Shown: positions 55,772 to 64,000 of the stretch, piece by piece | Layout of the letters: every line of letters begins with the position of its first letter | Numbering within the stretch: the stretch's first letter is position 1 | DNA from: Lentimicrobiaceae bacterium | Lineage (GTDB): Bacteria > Bacteroidota > Bacteroidia > Bacteroidales > F082 | DNA length: 64,000 bases | NCBI GenBank assembly: GCA_031262365.1 | Contig: JAISHW010000108.1 | Coordinates: forward strand, 1-64,000 | Direction: 5' to 3' | Notes under the pieces: generated by a model | Seen by the model: the letters and a program-made list of their open reading frames with translations, nothing else | Databases searched by the model: none | What the model was told of the DNA's origin: nothing | Translations under genes and position numbers: made by a program

Positions 55772-56917
55772 CTAACAATCCAAATAACGTGAAATAACCA
55801 ATCGTTGTATTTCGGAAGTTCCTTCGCCGATTTGCAGCAAACGCTGATCGCGGTAAAAACGTTCGACAGGATAATCTTTCAGCAAGCCATAACCGCCAAA
55901 TATTTGTACAGCTTCGTCGGCAACTTCGCGAGCAATTTCGGAACAATACAATTTTGCCATCGCAGCTTCCATTCCGAACGGACGATTTTGATCTTTAATC
56001 CAACAAGCCTTGTAAAGCAGGTTGCGTGCCAACTCAATTTTCGTTGCCATGTCGGCAAGTTTGAATGCGATACTTTGAAATTTTCCGATTGGCTGACCAA
56101 ACTGTTTCCGTTCTTTGGCATAAGCAAGTGCCAATTCGAAAGCACCTTGTGCGCATCCCAATCCCATTGCAGCAATCGAAAGTCGTCCGGCATCGAGCGT
56201 GGCAAGCATAATTTTAGAACCTTGTCCTACAGCACCAAGCAAGTTTTCTTTCGGCACACACACATCATCGAAAAATAGTTCGGCAGTATCTGAAGCGCGC
56301 CACATCAACTTGTCGCGCATTGATTTTTGTTGAAATCCGGGTGTGTTTTTTTCGACAATGATTGTTGTAAATTGCTTTTTACCGTCCGAATCGTTTGTTA
56401 CCGTTTGAACCGTGCATCCTAAGTTGATTTCCGAAGCACCATTGGTTATAAAAACTTTCGATCCGTTGATGATCCAATTGTCGTTTTCTATGCGTGCGGT
56501 TGTTTTTGTTCCACGCGAATCCGATCCGGCTGTTGGTTCGGTCAGTCCGAAACTCCACAAATGTTTGCCGGTGCAAAGTTGAGGTAAGTATTTTTGTTTC
56601 TGTTCTTCTGTTCCGTATTCGTATAAAGGACCGATTCCTAAAGAATTGTGAGCGGCTAATGTTGCTGCTTGCGAAGCGTCAACTCTTGCAAGTTCTTCTA
56701 CAGCAATGATATACGAAAGTGTGTCCATTCCTTGTCCGCCGTATAAACCGCTGATGTGCATCCCGAAAAGTCCTAAATCGCCCATACGGTTGGTAAGTTC
56801 CGGCGAAAAGCGTTCTTCTTTGTCAAGTTGTTGTGCTACGGGCTTTATTTCGCGCTCAGCAAATTCTCTAACCATTTTTCGAATCAGGTGATTCAATTCG
56901 GATAAATCGTAGTTCAT
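55772..56917 (-). CDS. Acyl-CoA dehydrogenase, probably isovaleryl-CoA dehydrogenase (LiuA-like)
   Basis: A 381-residue FAD enzyme with the usual three domains. GLTEPTAGSDSRGT carries the flavin and substrate contacts. FGGYGLLKDYPVERFYRD and IGEGTSEIQRLVI near the C-terminus hold the catalytic Glu position of the short-chain and branched-chain group. Context with both subunits of a biotin-dependent acyl-CoA carboxylase and a crotonase points to leucine breakdown (isovaleryl-CoA to 3-methylcrotonyl-CoA). Butyryl-CoA as substrate cannot be excluded. It is the last gene of the four-gene operon, 2 nt behind the carboxylase alpha gene. Confidence 0.85.
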   Translation of the reverse strand: MNYDLSELNHLIRKMVREFAEREIKPVAQQLDKEERFSPELTNRMGDLGLFGMHISGLYGGQGMDTLSYIIAVEELARVDASQAATLAAHNSLGIGPLYEYGTEEQKQKYLPQLCTGKHLWSFGLTEPTAGSDSRGTKTTARIENDNWIINGSKVFITNGASEINLGCTVQTVTNDSDGKKQFTTIIVEKNTPGFQQKSMRDKLMWRASDTAELFFDDVCVPKENLLGAVGQGSKIMLATLDAGRLSIAAMGLGCAQGAFELALAYAKERKQFGQPIGKFQSIAFKLADMATKIELARNLLYKACWIKDQNRPFGMEAAMAKLYCSEIAREVADEAVQIFGGYGLLKDYPVERFYRDQRLLQIGEGTSEIQRLVISRYLDC

Positions 56918-56919
56918 AA

Positions 56920-58920
56920 TTATTTTTCTCCTTTTAGAACAATTAATTGCATTTTCGTATCGACAAGTTGGTTCTCTTTAACGTTTATGTGTGCTACTTT
57001 AGCGTGTGTGGGCGAAATAATACTGTTTTCCATTTTCATTGCCTCGATGATCAACATGACGGTGCCTCGCTCTACGATATCACCTTCGTGAACATTGATT
57101 TTTATTACTTTACCGGGCAATGGCGAACAAAAATTAACGGTTTCAGAGGTTTCGTCGGCACTTAAATATGTAATCGTTTGGTCAAGCTGATCGGCGCGTG
57201 AGCAAACAAAATCAAACCCGCGCAAATGTACGCAAGTATTGTTTTCGCTTGTTTCCGAAACAAAAACCGTTTCGCTACGCCCATTGAGCAGAATTTTTAA
57301 CTGATGCTTGTTTTGATTGACAAGTTGAACTTTAAACGGTTTATTTTCAATCGTTCCACAAAGATATCCGGGTTGTTTTGAAGTGATTTTAACAAGGTGT
57401 TTTTTTTCAAAAACAGCTACAAAAACGTCCATGTGGTAGCGCCAGTAACCAATTGTTTCCCAAATGTTTTCAGCGCGATCGAAAAGTTGTTTTTTATTGA
57501 AATCATACAGCAGAAAAACGGCTATAATAGCTGCAATAGGCACTTTTTTTCGCGCTTCTTCAATTGCGTACAGAAGTGTTTTTCTGTGCGAATCACAAAA
57601 AAAAGTATCCATATTATTGGTAATAAAATCGGAATTTGTAAGCAAAACTTGTAAAAACGCATTGTTGGTGTCGATGCCTTGAATAATGTATTCCGACAAA
57701 GCTTGTTGTGCTATACGAATACTTTCATCGCGATTTTTTGTATGACAAATTAACTTGCTAATCATTGGGTCGTAATGCGGACTCACAACGGTTTCGGAAT
57801 CGATACTGCTATCAATACGAACGTTTCTCTTTTGTGGTTCGTGATAGAGTGTAATCGTTCCTGGCGACGGAATAAATTCGTTTTCAGGATTTTCGGCATA
57901 AATCCGACATTCAATTGCATGACCGTCAGCAACAAGGTTTTCTTGACTAATTTGCAGCGGGTTATTCGATGCGATATGAATTTGTTGTTCGACAATGTCA
58001 ATTCCTGTAATCATTTCCGTAACAGTATGTTCTACCTGAATACGCGTGTTCATTTCGAGAAAATAGAAGTGTTGATTTGCATCGACCAAAAATTCAACCG
58101 TTCCGGCATTTTTGTATCCGATTTTTTCACAAATACGTTTTGCCGTTTCGTACATCTTCGAACGTGTTTCGTCCGAAATAGATACCGAAGGTGCTTCTTC
58201 AATAATTTTTTGATACCGTCGCTGAATGGAACATTCGCGGTCGAACAAATGCAAAACCTTGCCAAAATGATCGGCTAAAACCTGCACTTCGATATGGCGC
58301 GGCGATTCGATATATTGTTCGACAAAAACACGGTCGTCGCCAAAATAATTTTTTGCTTCACGTGCCGATTTTTTAAGCGCGCTTTCTAATTCTTCCGCTT
58401 TTCTGACTATCACAATGCCTTTGCCTCCACCGCCAGCAGCGGCTTTTATCAGCAAAGGATACGAAAATGTTTCTGCTTTCTGTAAAATTGTTTCGAGACT
58501 TCCCGTAAAACCCTCAACGACAGGAATGTTGTTTTCAAGTGCAAAAGTCCGTGCTTTGATTTTGTTTCCCATCACACGCATTGATTCGGAATCGGGACCA
58601 ATAAAAATAATGTTGTTTTGAGCGCAGGCTTCCGCAAAAAGTGGGTTTTCGGACAACATTCCGTATCCGGGATGTATGGCTTGTGCTCCCGAATCTAAAG
58701 CGGCATCGATTATTTTTTGAATGTTTAAATAGGTGTCTTTCAGTTCACCTTCGCCAAGCGGACGTGCTTCATCGGCAATGCGGCAATGCAACGAATGGGT
58801 ATCGTTATTATCAAATACAGCAACCGAAGTAATATGTAATCTTTTCAACGTGCGAATGATACGAACAGCAATTTCGCCTCGGTTGGCAATAAGGACTTTG
58901 TGTATGTTTCGTGTTTGCAT
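56920..58920 (-). CDS. Biotin-dependent acyl-CoA carboxylase alpha subunit (methylcrotonyl-CoA type, LiuD-like)
   Basis: A 666-residue protein with biotin carboxylase first (VLIANRGEIAVRI at the N-terminus, ATP-grasp KAAAGGGGKGIVIV near 165, EMNTRIQVEHTVTEM), a BT-type linker, and a C-terminal biotinyl domain with Lys629 in EAMKMENSI. It carboxylates biotin for transfer by the beta subunit. The start was set at 58920 (MQTRNIHKVLI). Methylcrotonyl-CoA rather than propionyl- or acetyl-CoA is inferred from the neighbours. Confidence 0.9.
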   Translation of the reverse strand: MQTRNIHKVLIANRGEIAVRIIRTLKRLHITSVAVFDNNDTHSLHCRIADEARPLGEGELKDTYLNIQKIIDAALDSGAQAIHPGYGMLSENPLFAEACAQNNIIFIGPDSESMRVMGNKIKARTFALENNIPVVEGFTGSLETILQKAETFSYPLLIKAAAGGGGKGIVIVRKAEELESALKKSAREAKNYFGDDRVFVEQYIESPRHIEVQVLADHFGKVLHLFDRECSIQRRYQKIIEEAPSVSISDETRSKMYETAKRICEKIGYKNAGTVEFLVDANQHFYFLEMNTRIQVEHTVTEMITGIDIVEQQIHIASNNPLQISQENLVADGHAIECRIYAENPENEFIPSPGTITLYHEPQKRNVRIDSSIDSETVVSPHYDPMISKLICHTKNRDESIRIAQQALSEYIIQGIDTNNAFLQVLLTNSDFITNNMDTFFCDSHRKTLLYAIEEARKKVPIAAIIAVFLLYDFNKKQLFDRAENIWETIGYWRYHMDVFVAVFEKKHLVKITSKQPGYLCGTIENKPFKVQLVNQNKHQLKILLNGRSETVFVSETSENNTCVHLRGFDFVCSRADQLDQTITYLSADETSETVNFCSPLPGKVIKINVHEGDIVERGTVMLIIEAMKMENSIISPTHAKVAHINVKENQLVDTKMQLIVLKGEK

Positions 58921-58946
58921 TGATGCGGTAAAAAATATTTTTTGGT

Positions 58947-59729
58947 TTATACCATCCATTTTGGTTTTCGTTTTTCGAGGAAAGCACTCATTCCTTCGAT
59001 GCCTTCGTCCAATCCGCGTTGTTTAGCAATTGTTTCGACCGTATACGAAAATGTTTCTTCTTGCGGAAGCGAGGCAACGGTTCGGATTAATTTTTTACAC
59101 GAAGCCAGTGCATTAGGTGCTGCAGCAAGCAAATGATTGACATAAAATTGTTCGACATCGGTTTTTGTTTCGTAAGTAAACGTTGCATTTACCAAATGGT
59201 ATTTTTCGGCTTCCTGAGCGGTAAATTTACGTGCGGTAAGCATCAATTCGGCAGCTATTGTTGCGCCGCAACGACGAATGATATAAGGTGAAATTGTCGC
59301 CGGTGTAATGCCCATTTTCACTTCCGTAAAAGCAAATTGGGTGTTTTCGTCGGCGAGTACCATATCGCAAGCTGCCGTTAGACCGTTTGCTCCTCCGAAA
59401 ACATTACCATGAACAACGGCAACAACCACTTTAGGACATAAAAAAATATCATAGAAAAGCGTTGCTAATTTGGAAGCATCAGCCAAATTTTCTGCCTCGC
59501 CAAACGAAGCGATTTCGCGCATATAATTTAAGTCGGCACCCGAACAAAATGAAAGCCCGTTTCCTTTCAACAGAATCACACGTATTGCTTCGTTATCTTT
59601 TAGTGTATCGAAAACTTGTGTCAATTCCTCAATCATCAACGGATTCAGCGCATTGTGCTTTTCGGGACGGTTGAGTCGTATTGTCGCTATTCGGTGTTCG
59701 ATTTTTAATGTAATGGTTTCGAAATTCAT
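58947..59729 (-). CDS. Enoyl-CoA hydratase/isomerase family protein (methylglutaconyl-CoA hydratase, LiuC-like)
   Basis: A 260-residue crotonase-fold protein with LNRPEKHNALNP, the oxyanion-hole segments FCSGADLNYM and VVHGNVFGGANGLTAACDMVLA, and the catalytic region AFTEVKMGITPATISPYII with the conserved Glu. FTEVKxGxxPATISPY is typical of the methylglutaconyl-CoA hydratase branch. The start was set at the ATG at 59729. It lies between the two carboxylase subunit genes, as in liu operons. Confidence 0.88.
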   Translation of the reverse strand: MNFETITLKIEHRIATIRLNRPEKHNALNPLMIEELTQVFDTLKDNEAIRVILLKGNGLSFCSGADLNYMREIASFGEAENLADASKLATLFYDIFLCPKVVVAVVHGNVFGGANGLTAACDMVLADENTQFAFTEVKMGITPATISPYIIRRCGATIAAELMLTARKFTAQEAEKYHLVNATFTYETKTDVEQFYVNHLLAAAPNALASCKKLIRTVASLPQEETFSYTVETIAKQRGLDEGIEGMSAFLEKRKPKWMV

Positions 59730-59755
59730 GTTGTTTTTATACGTTTTTCTTGATA

Positions 59756-61363
59756 TCACATTCTAAAAACACCAAATCGTTGTGCCGGAAACGGTTTGTT
59801 CAACGAGCTGGCAATTCCCAGAGCAATGATTTTTCGGGTATCGACAGGGTCGATAATGCCATCGTCCCAAAGGCGTGCCGTGCTGTAAAGAGCAGCTCCT
59901 TCGCGATCGTATTTTTTGAGAATTTCCTGACGTATTTTTTCTATTTCTTCAGCTGGCGGTTCGATACCTTTGTTGAGGTATTGTTCGTTTTTGACGGTCG
60001 TCAATACGCTAGCGGCTTGTTCGCCTCCCATTACCGAGATTTTTGCATTCGGCCACATGAACAGAAGTCGCGGACTGTAAGCTCTTCCAGCCATTCCGTA
60101 GTTTCCGGCACCAAATGATCCGCCAAAAATTACGGTAAATTTAGGCACATTAGCATTCGAAACAGCGTGTACCATTTTTGCGCCGTCTTTAGCAATACCG
60201 CCTCTTTCGAATGTTTTTCCGACCATAAATCCGGTAATATTTTGCAGAAAAACAAGTGGAATATTCCGCGAACAACACAGTTCGATAAAATGTGTTGCTT
60301 TAAGTGCTGATTCGGAAAATAAAACACCAAAATTGGCAATAATTCCAACCGGAAATCCCATGATATGCGCAAATCCGGTAACAACCGAAGGCGCATAACG
60401 CGCTTTAAATTCCTGAAAACGACTTCCATCGACCATTCGCATGATGATTTCGCGCGGATCGACGAGTTTACGCAAGTCGATAGGTGCTATTCCGTAAAGT
60501 TCTTCCGGATTGTAGAGTGGCTCTTCGATCGGGAGTATATCAAGTTTTTGACGTTTTTTTATTTTTAATGTTTTAAAAATATTGCGACAAATTTGCAGTG
60601 CATGTAAGTCGTTTTCAGCTAAATGATCAGCCACACCTGAAATGGAAGTATGTACATCGGCTCCGCCAAGTTCTTCGGCAGTTACAATTTCGCCTGTTGC
60701 TGCTTTTACAAGCGGCGGACCGGCAAGATAAATCGTTCCTTGATTGCGAACAATAATGGTTTCGTCGCTCATTGCCGGAACATACGCGCCTCCGGCGGTA
60801 CACATACCCATTACGATAGCGATTTGCGGAATGCCTATTGCCGACATTTGCGCCTGATTGTAAAAAAAACGTCCAAAATTATCGCGATCGGGGAAAACGG
60901 TATCTTGTTCAGGCAAATAAGCACCTCCCGAATCGACCATATACACACAAGGCAAGTTGTTTTCCATTGCAATTTCTTGTGCACGAAGGTGTTTTTTAAT
61001 CGTATATTGCATATATGTGCCGCCTTTTACGGTAGCATCGTTGGCAATAATGACCGTTTCACAACCTTGGACAATCCCAATTCCGGTAACGATTCCTGCC
61101 GAAGGAAACTGATTGTCATACAAATTGTAAGCAGCCATAGGCGAAAGTTCCAAAAAAGGTGTATTGCGGTCGATAAGCATATCGATTCGTTCGCGAGCCA
61201 GCAGCTTGTTGCGTTCTTTGTGTAGCTGAATAGCACGTTTACTACCGCCTTTTGTACTTTCCGACAAAGACTGACGGTAGGTTACCATCAAGTCGAGATA
61301 CGCATTTTTGTTGCGAATAAATTCTTCGGAACGTGTATCGATTTTTGTTTTAAGAACTTGCAA
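59756..61363 (-). CDS. Acyl-CoA carboxylase beta subunit, carboxyltransferase (methylcrotonyl-CoA type, LiuB-like)
   Basis: A 535-residue carboxyltransferase with two crotonase-like halves: [18 protein letters not shown] and [45 protein letters not shown], then [36 protein letters not shown] and [10 protein letters not shown]. These stretches are those of methylcrotonyl- and geranyl-CoA carboxylases rather than propionyl-CoA carboxylase. The start is TTG at 61363. It is the first gene of the operon, about 58 nt behind a -7 box. Confidence 0.92.
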   Translation of the reverse strand: MQVLKTKIDTRSEEFIRNKNAYLDLMVTYRQSLSESTKGGSKRAIQLHKERNKLLARERIDMLIDRNTPFLELSPMAAYNLYDNQFPSAGIVTGIGIVQGCETVIIANDATVKGGTYMQYTIKKHLRAQEIAMENNLPCVYMVDSGGAYLPEQDTVFPDRDNFGRFFYNQAQMSAIGIPQIAIVMGMCTAGGAYVPAMSDETIIVRNQGTIYLAGPPLVKAATGEIVTAEELGGADVHTSISGVADHLAENDLHALQICRNIFKTLKIKKRQKLDILPIEEPLYNPEELYGIAPIDLRKLVDPREIIMRMVDGSRFQEFKARYAPSVVTGFAHIMGFPVGIIANFGVLFSESALKATHFIELCCSRNIPLVFLQNITGFMVGKTFERGGIAKDGAKMVHAVSNANVPKFTVIFGGSFGAGNYGMAGRAYSPRLLFMWPNAKISVMGGEQAASVLTTVKNEQYLNKGIEPPAEEIEKIRQEILKKYDREGAALYSTARLWDDGIIDPVDTRKIIALGIASSLNKPFPAQRFGVFRM

Positions 61364-61420
61364 TTCGTAATGATTTGATTGTTATAATGCTATTACCTGT
61401 ATATAAAGTACACTGTTTTG

Positions 61421-61428
61421 CAAAAATA
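61421..61428 (-). promoter_or_regulatory. -7 box of the leucine-degradation operon
   Basis: TATTTTTG on the minus strand, 57 nt upstream of the TTG start. It is divergent from rpoN. Confidence 0.5.
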
Positions 61429-61554
61429 CGTCCTTTTAACAAAAGATTCTTCTGAAAATAGACTTTTTGCGCTCAACGAATGAAAAACAAATGATCGTTT
61501 TATTGCGTCGTTTTTTTAAATTGTCGTATTTTCGTTGTTGAAAAAATCGTTTGT

Positions 61555-63033
61555 ATGTTAAACCAAAGATTGCAGCAGAAACTGCTTCAGAAGCTCTCGC
61601 CACAGCAAATTCTGCTGATGAAATTGCTCCAAATACCCTCTGTTTCCTTGGATCAACGTATTAAACAGGAAATTGAAGAAAATCCGGCATTAGAGTTAGA
61701 CAACGAATCGGATGTTGATGACCAGAACGACTCGCTTTTAGATGATAACGATTCAGATGAATATGATTCGGACGATAATGACGACAATTCGGACGATGAA
61801 TTTGACTTGAGCGATTACCTCGGCGACGACGATGATGACTCGTACAAACTCAAAACAAACAATTACAGTGCCGACGACGACCATTATGAAACACCGTTTT
61901 CGAGCGCACAGACATTTCAAGAATTTCTAATTCAACAACTTGGATTTCGTAAGTTAGACGAAAAAAAATATAAAATAGGTCTTTACATTATCGGAAATAT
62001 CGATGACTCGGGCTATCTAACACGTCCTGTCGAAGCGATTGTCGATGATTTGCTTTTTTCGCTGAATATTAACACGACAAAAAAAGAGATTCTCGAAACA
62101 TTGCATGTCATACAAGATTTTGAACCTTATGGTGTTGGCGCACGAAACCTTCAAGAATGTTTGCTGATACAATTGCAAAAACTACAAGAAGAAAATCCTG
62201 AAAAAGATTTGACTATCGCCATTCTGATTATCGATCGTTATTTCGAAGAATTTACAAAAAAACATTACGACAAAATACTGAAACGCGCCAATATTTCGGA
62301 AGAAACACTAAAAGAAGCTGTTTTTGAAATATTAAAACTCAACCCGAAACCGGGCAACTCGATGAGTGAAACAGTAAAATCGAATCAGTATATCGTGCCT
62401 GATTTTATGATTTTTAACAATAACGGCACATTGGAATTAAGTTTAAACAGCCGAAACGCGCCCGAACTGAAAGTAAATAAAACCTATACGGAAATGCTTG
62501 AGACATTTTCCGAAAACAAAAAAAGCCGCGAAAACAAAGAAGCTTTAGCTTTTGTAAAACAAAAAATCGACTCGGCACGCTGGTTTATCGATGCCATCAA
62601 ACAACGTCAGAACACACTTTACACAACGATGGAAGCCATCATGAACTACCAAAAAGAATATTTCATGACCGGCGACGAAACCAAACTCCGACCAATGATT
62701 TTGAAAGACATTGCCGAAATTGTCAGCTTGGATATTTCGACCGTATCGCGTGTAGCAAACAGCAAATATGTGCAAACAGCATTCGGAACATTTTTGCTGA
62801 AAGATTTTTTTAGCGAATCAATGACAACCGACGATGGCGAAGAAGTTTCGACACGAGAAATCAAGAAAATCTTAAAAGACTGTATCGAAAACGAAAAAAA
62901 ATCGAAACCGCTGACTGATGAGCAACTAACCAAAATTCTAAATGAAAAAGGTTACAACATTGCCCGTCGAACCGTTGCCAAATACCGCGAACAACTGAAT
63001 ATTCCTGTTGCGCGTTTGCGAAAACAACTTTAA
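61555..63033 (+). CDS. rpoN: RNA polymerase sigma-54 factor
   Basis: A 492-residue sigma-54. Region I at the N-terminus is Gln/Leu-rich (LNQRLQQKLLQKLSPQQILLMKLLQIP), region II is strongly acidic (about residues 48-105, long Asp/Glu/Ser runs), then the core-binding domain, the HTH region (ISLDISTVSRVANSKYVQT-like), and the RpoN box ARRTVAKYRE at residues about 472-481. It directs transcription from -24/-12 promoters with AAA activators, none of which is in this window. It is followed by the PAP2-like gene after 4 nt. Confidence 0.96.
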   Translation: MLNQRLQQKLLQKLSPQQILLMKLLQIPSVSLDQRIKQEIEENPALELDNESDVDDQNDSLLDDNDSDEYDSDDNDDNSDDEFDLSDYLGDDDDDSYKLKTNNYSADDDHYETPFSSAQTFQEFLIQQLGFRKLDEKKYKIGLYIIGNIDDSGYLTRPVEAIVDDLLFSLNINTTKKEILETLHVIQDFEPYGVGARNLQECLLIQLQKLQEENPEKDLTIAILIIDRYFEEFTKKHYDKILKRANISEETLKEAVFEILKLNPKPGNSMSETVKSNQYIVPDFMIFNNNGTLELSLNSRNAPELKVNKTYTEMLETFSENKKSRENKEALAFVKQKIDSARWFIDAIKQRQNTLYTTMEAIMNYQKEYFMTGDETKLRPMILKDIAEIVSLDISTVSRVANSKYVQTAFGTFLLKDFFSESMTTDDGEEVSTREIKKILKDCIENEKKSKPLTDEQLTKILNEKGYNIARRTVAKYREQLNIPVARLRKQL

Positions 63034-63037
63034 TTTT

Positions 63038-63673
63038 ATGTCTTCAAAACAAGCGCAACTTATTGTATCACAGTTTGTTTCAACTGTTTTTCATCCGCTT
63101 TTACTTCCTTCGTTGGCTTTTTTAATCTTGATTTTACAGCAAAATGTGTTGGAATTAGGCATTCCACCTTCGCTAAAATGGTATTTGCTTGCCGTTGTGC
63201 TGATAACTTCGTTTTTAATGCCCGCTTCGATCATTTTTTTAGTTTATAAATTAGGATTTATCAAATCGTTACAAATGGAAAAACGTTCGGACCGTGTATT
63301 GCCGCTCTTGGTTACAGCCGTGTTTTTTCTACTCACATTTTTTTTGTTAGGACACTTTTCGATAGCACCGATTTTTTTGTTCTATTTGATTGGCGCAACA
63401 ATGCTGACGTTGTTTGTTCTCGGAATATCGTTGTTTTGGAAAATCAGTTTGCACGCCACCGGTTTTGGCGGCTTTACGGCGGCTTTGCTGCTTTGCAATT
63501 GTTTTTTTTCGACTGATTTAATGTCCTATATTGCTGCAACAATTTTGATTGCCGGATTGGTTTGCTCGGCACGTCTGCTATTACACGCACATAAGCCGTC
63601 GCAAGTATATGTCGGTTTTCTGACCGGATTAGGATTTATTTCCGGACTTTTCTACGTTTCTTTTTTGCTGTAA
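63038..63673 (+). CDS. PAP2-like integral membrane protein
   Basis: A 211-residue protein with about six membrane helices. The short motifs MEKRSDRVLP, ISLHATGFGG and SARLLLHAHKPSQVYVGF resemble the three phosphatase motifs of PAP2 proteins (K..R-P, SGH, SR...H), but the second has Leu-His-Ala in place of Ser-Gly-His, so activity is uncertain. The start was set at 63038 (MSSKQAQ), just after the rpoN stop; the in-frame ATG at 63008 lies inside rpoN. Probably cotranscribed with rpoN. Confidence 0.65.
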   Translation: MSSKQAQLIVSQFVSTVFHPLLLPSLAFLILILQQNVLELGIPPSLKWYLLAVVLITSFLMPASIIFLVYKLGFIKSLQMEKRSDRVLPLLVTAVFFLLTFFLLGHFSIAPIFLFYLIGATMLTLFVLGISLFWKISLHATGFGGFTAALLLCNCFFSTDLMSYIAATILIAGLVCSARLLLHAHKPSQVYVGFLTGLGFISGLFYVSFLL

Positions 63674-63705
63674 AAGGATAAGGTGTTGCTTATTTGTACA
63701 ATGGA

Positions 63706-63778
63706 TTCCGTCCTTCGCCGGAATGACTCCTGACTTTGACACTTGGGCGACGCATTGATGAAGTCAGGAGGAGTGCCA
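63706..63778 (+). repeat. Tandem hairpins downstream of the PAP2-like gene
   Basis: ATTCCG / CGGAAT forms a small hairpin near 63712-63731. It is followed by ACTCCTGACTT and AAGTCAGGAGGAGT, which pair over about ten bases. No T run follows, so it is a REP-like or decay hairpin rather than a clear terminator. Confidence 0.45.
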
Positions 63779-63869
63779 AAAAATTAAATTAATAAATTCC
63801 ATTTGCTTTCGTGTTTAATTTATAACTTTATCGAAATTTAAACAAGCACTAAAAAAACAAAAATAAGCG

Positions 63870-64000
63870 ATGGAAATCTTTAACGAATTATTGTTTAACG
63901 CTTCGGTATTAATTGCATTTGGTATTTTTTCAGAAATTTTATTGTTGAAATTTGACCTAAAACCTTCTGTGAAGAATAGCATACAAGGGGTTGTGTACGG
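63870..64000 (+). CDS. N-terminal fragment of a membrane protein (cut by window end)
   Basis: An open frame of 43 codons from the ATG at 63870 runs off the window. It begins MEIFNELLFNASVL, a hydrophobic helix, then LLLKFDLKPSVKNSIQGVVYG. This resembles the first helix and loop of the LytS-type 5TM/7TM sensor input domain (ending GxVYG), but too little is visible to assign a family. Confidence 0.5.
   Translation, partial: MEIFNELLFNASVLIAFGIFSEILLLKFDLKPSVKNSIQGVVY

Noticed and set aside
1-64000. CRISPR arrays, rRNA genes, prophage structural genes
   Set aside because: No regularly spaced identical repeats, no rRNA sequence and no phage head or tail genes were seen on either strand.

Overview
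The window looks like a chromosomal segment of a Bacteroidota bacterium, most likely an anaerobic or fermentative member of the Bacteroidales. The evidence is: GldE/GldD-type gliding and secretion proteins, a PorT-like barrel, a Wzi/RemB-like outer-membrane protein, single-chain PurL, a Bacteroidota-type GGGP synthase, HydG for [FeFe] hydrogenase maturation, and about twenty upstream regions carrying the Bacteroidota sigma-factor -7 box TAnnTTTG. The DNA is A+T-rich except for one block (about 43.4-51.2 kb) that is visibly richer in G+C.

Layout. 0-5.4 kb: class II fructose-bisphosphate aldolase, CPBP protease, DusB, a DUF4143 ATPase, a HAD phosphatase. 5.4-11.3 kb: one CAU-anticodon tRNA, a giant NtrY-like sensor kinase, and the gldE-gldD pair. 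11.4-15.7 kb: an accessory island with a type II restriction-modification pair, a truncated DUF1016 gene and a second DUF4143 ATPase, the last two lying between imperfect direct repeats. 15.7-26.3 kb: purL, free methionine sulfoxide reductase, GGGP synthase, a DPP-IV-like peptidase coupled to a TPR protein, an FG-GAP protein and a thioesterase. 26.3-32.5 kb: surface-polysaccharide genes, with a FemAB/GNAT-like protein, a phosphoglycosyl transferase and an exosortase-family protein in overlapping order, followed by a CapD-like dehydratase and a Wzi-like protein. 32.5-43.2 kb: panC, panD, a flippase-like membrane protein, heptose-phosphate adenylyltransferase, hydG, a cation efflux protein, DNA polymerase III delta prime, phoH-purC-thioesterase, and glyS. 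43.4-51.2 kb: a complete phosphate-starvation unit (porin, pstSCAB, phoU, response regulator, kinase). 51.7-64 kb: dnaG, pfkA, a PorT-like protein, a four-gene leucine/isovalerate degradation operon, rpoN, a PAP2-like membrane protein and the start of one more membrane protein.

The most interesting signals are non-coding. (1) The aldolase gene and the CapD-like gene, 27 kb apart, share a nearly identical promoter plus 5' leader of about 80 nt (65 of 77 aligned bases match by hand count); it can fold as an H-type pseudoknot and both stems keep pairing through base changes. (2) A 120-bp dispersed repeat with inverted ends occurs in three full copies and two partial ones, mostly directly against gene 3' ends. 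The two partial copies sit on either side of the compositionally distinct pst-pho block, as if one copy had been split by its arrival. (3) An array of four 11-bp-spaced TTAAC-like repeats, placed 10 nt upstream of a -7 box, is a strong candidate Pho box for that block.

All positions and counts were made by eye from the sequence; no database search, folding program or composition calculation was run.
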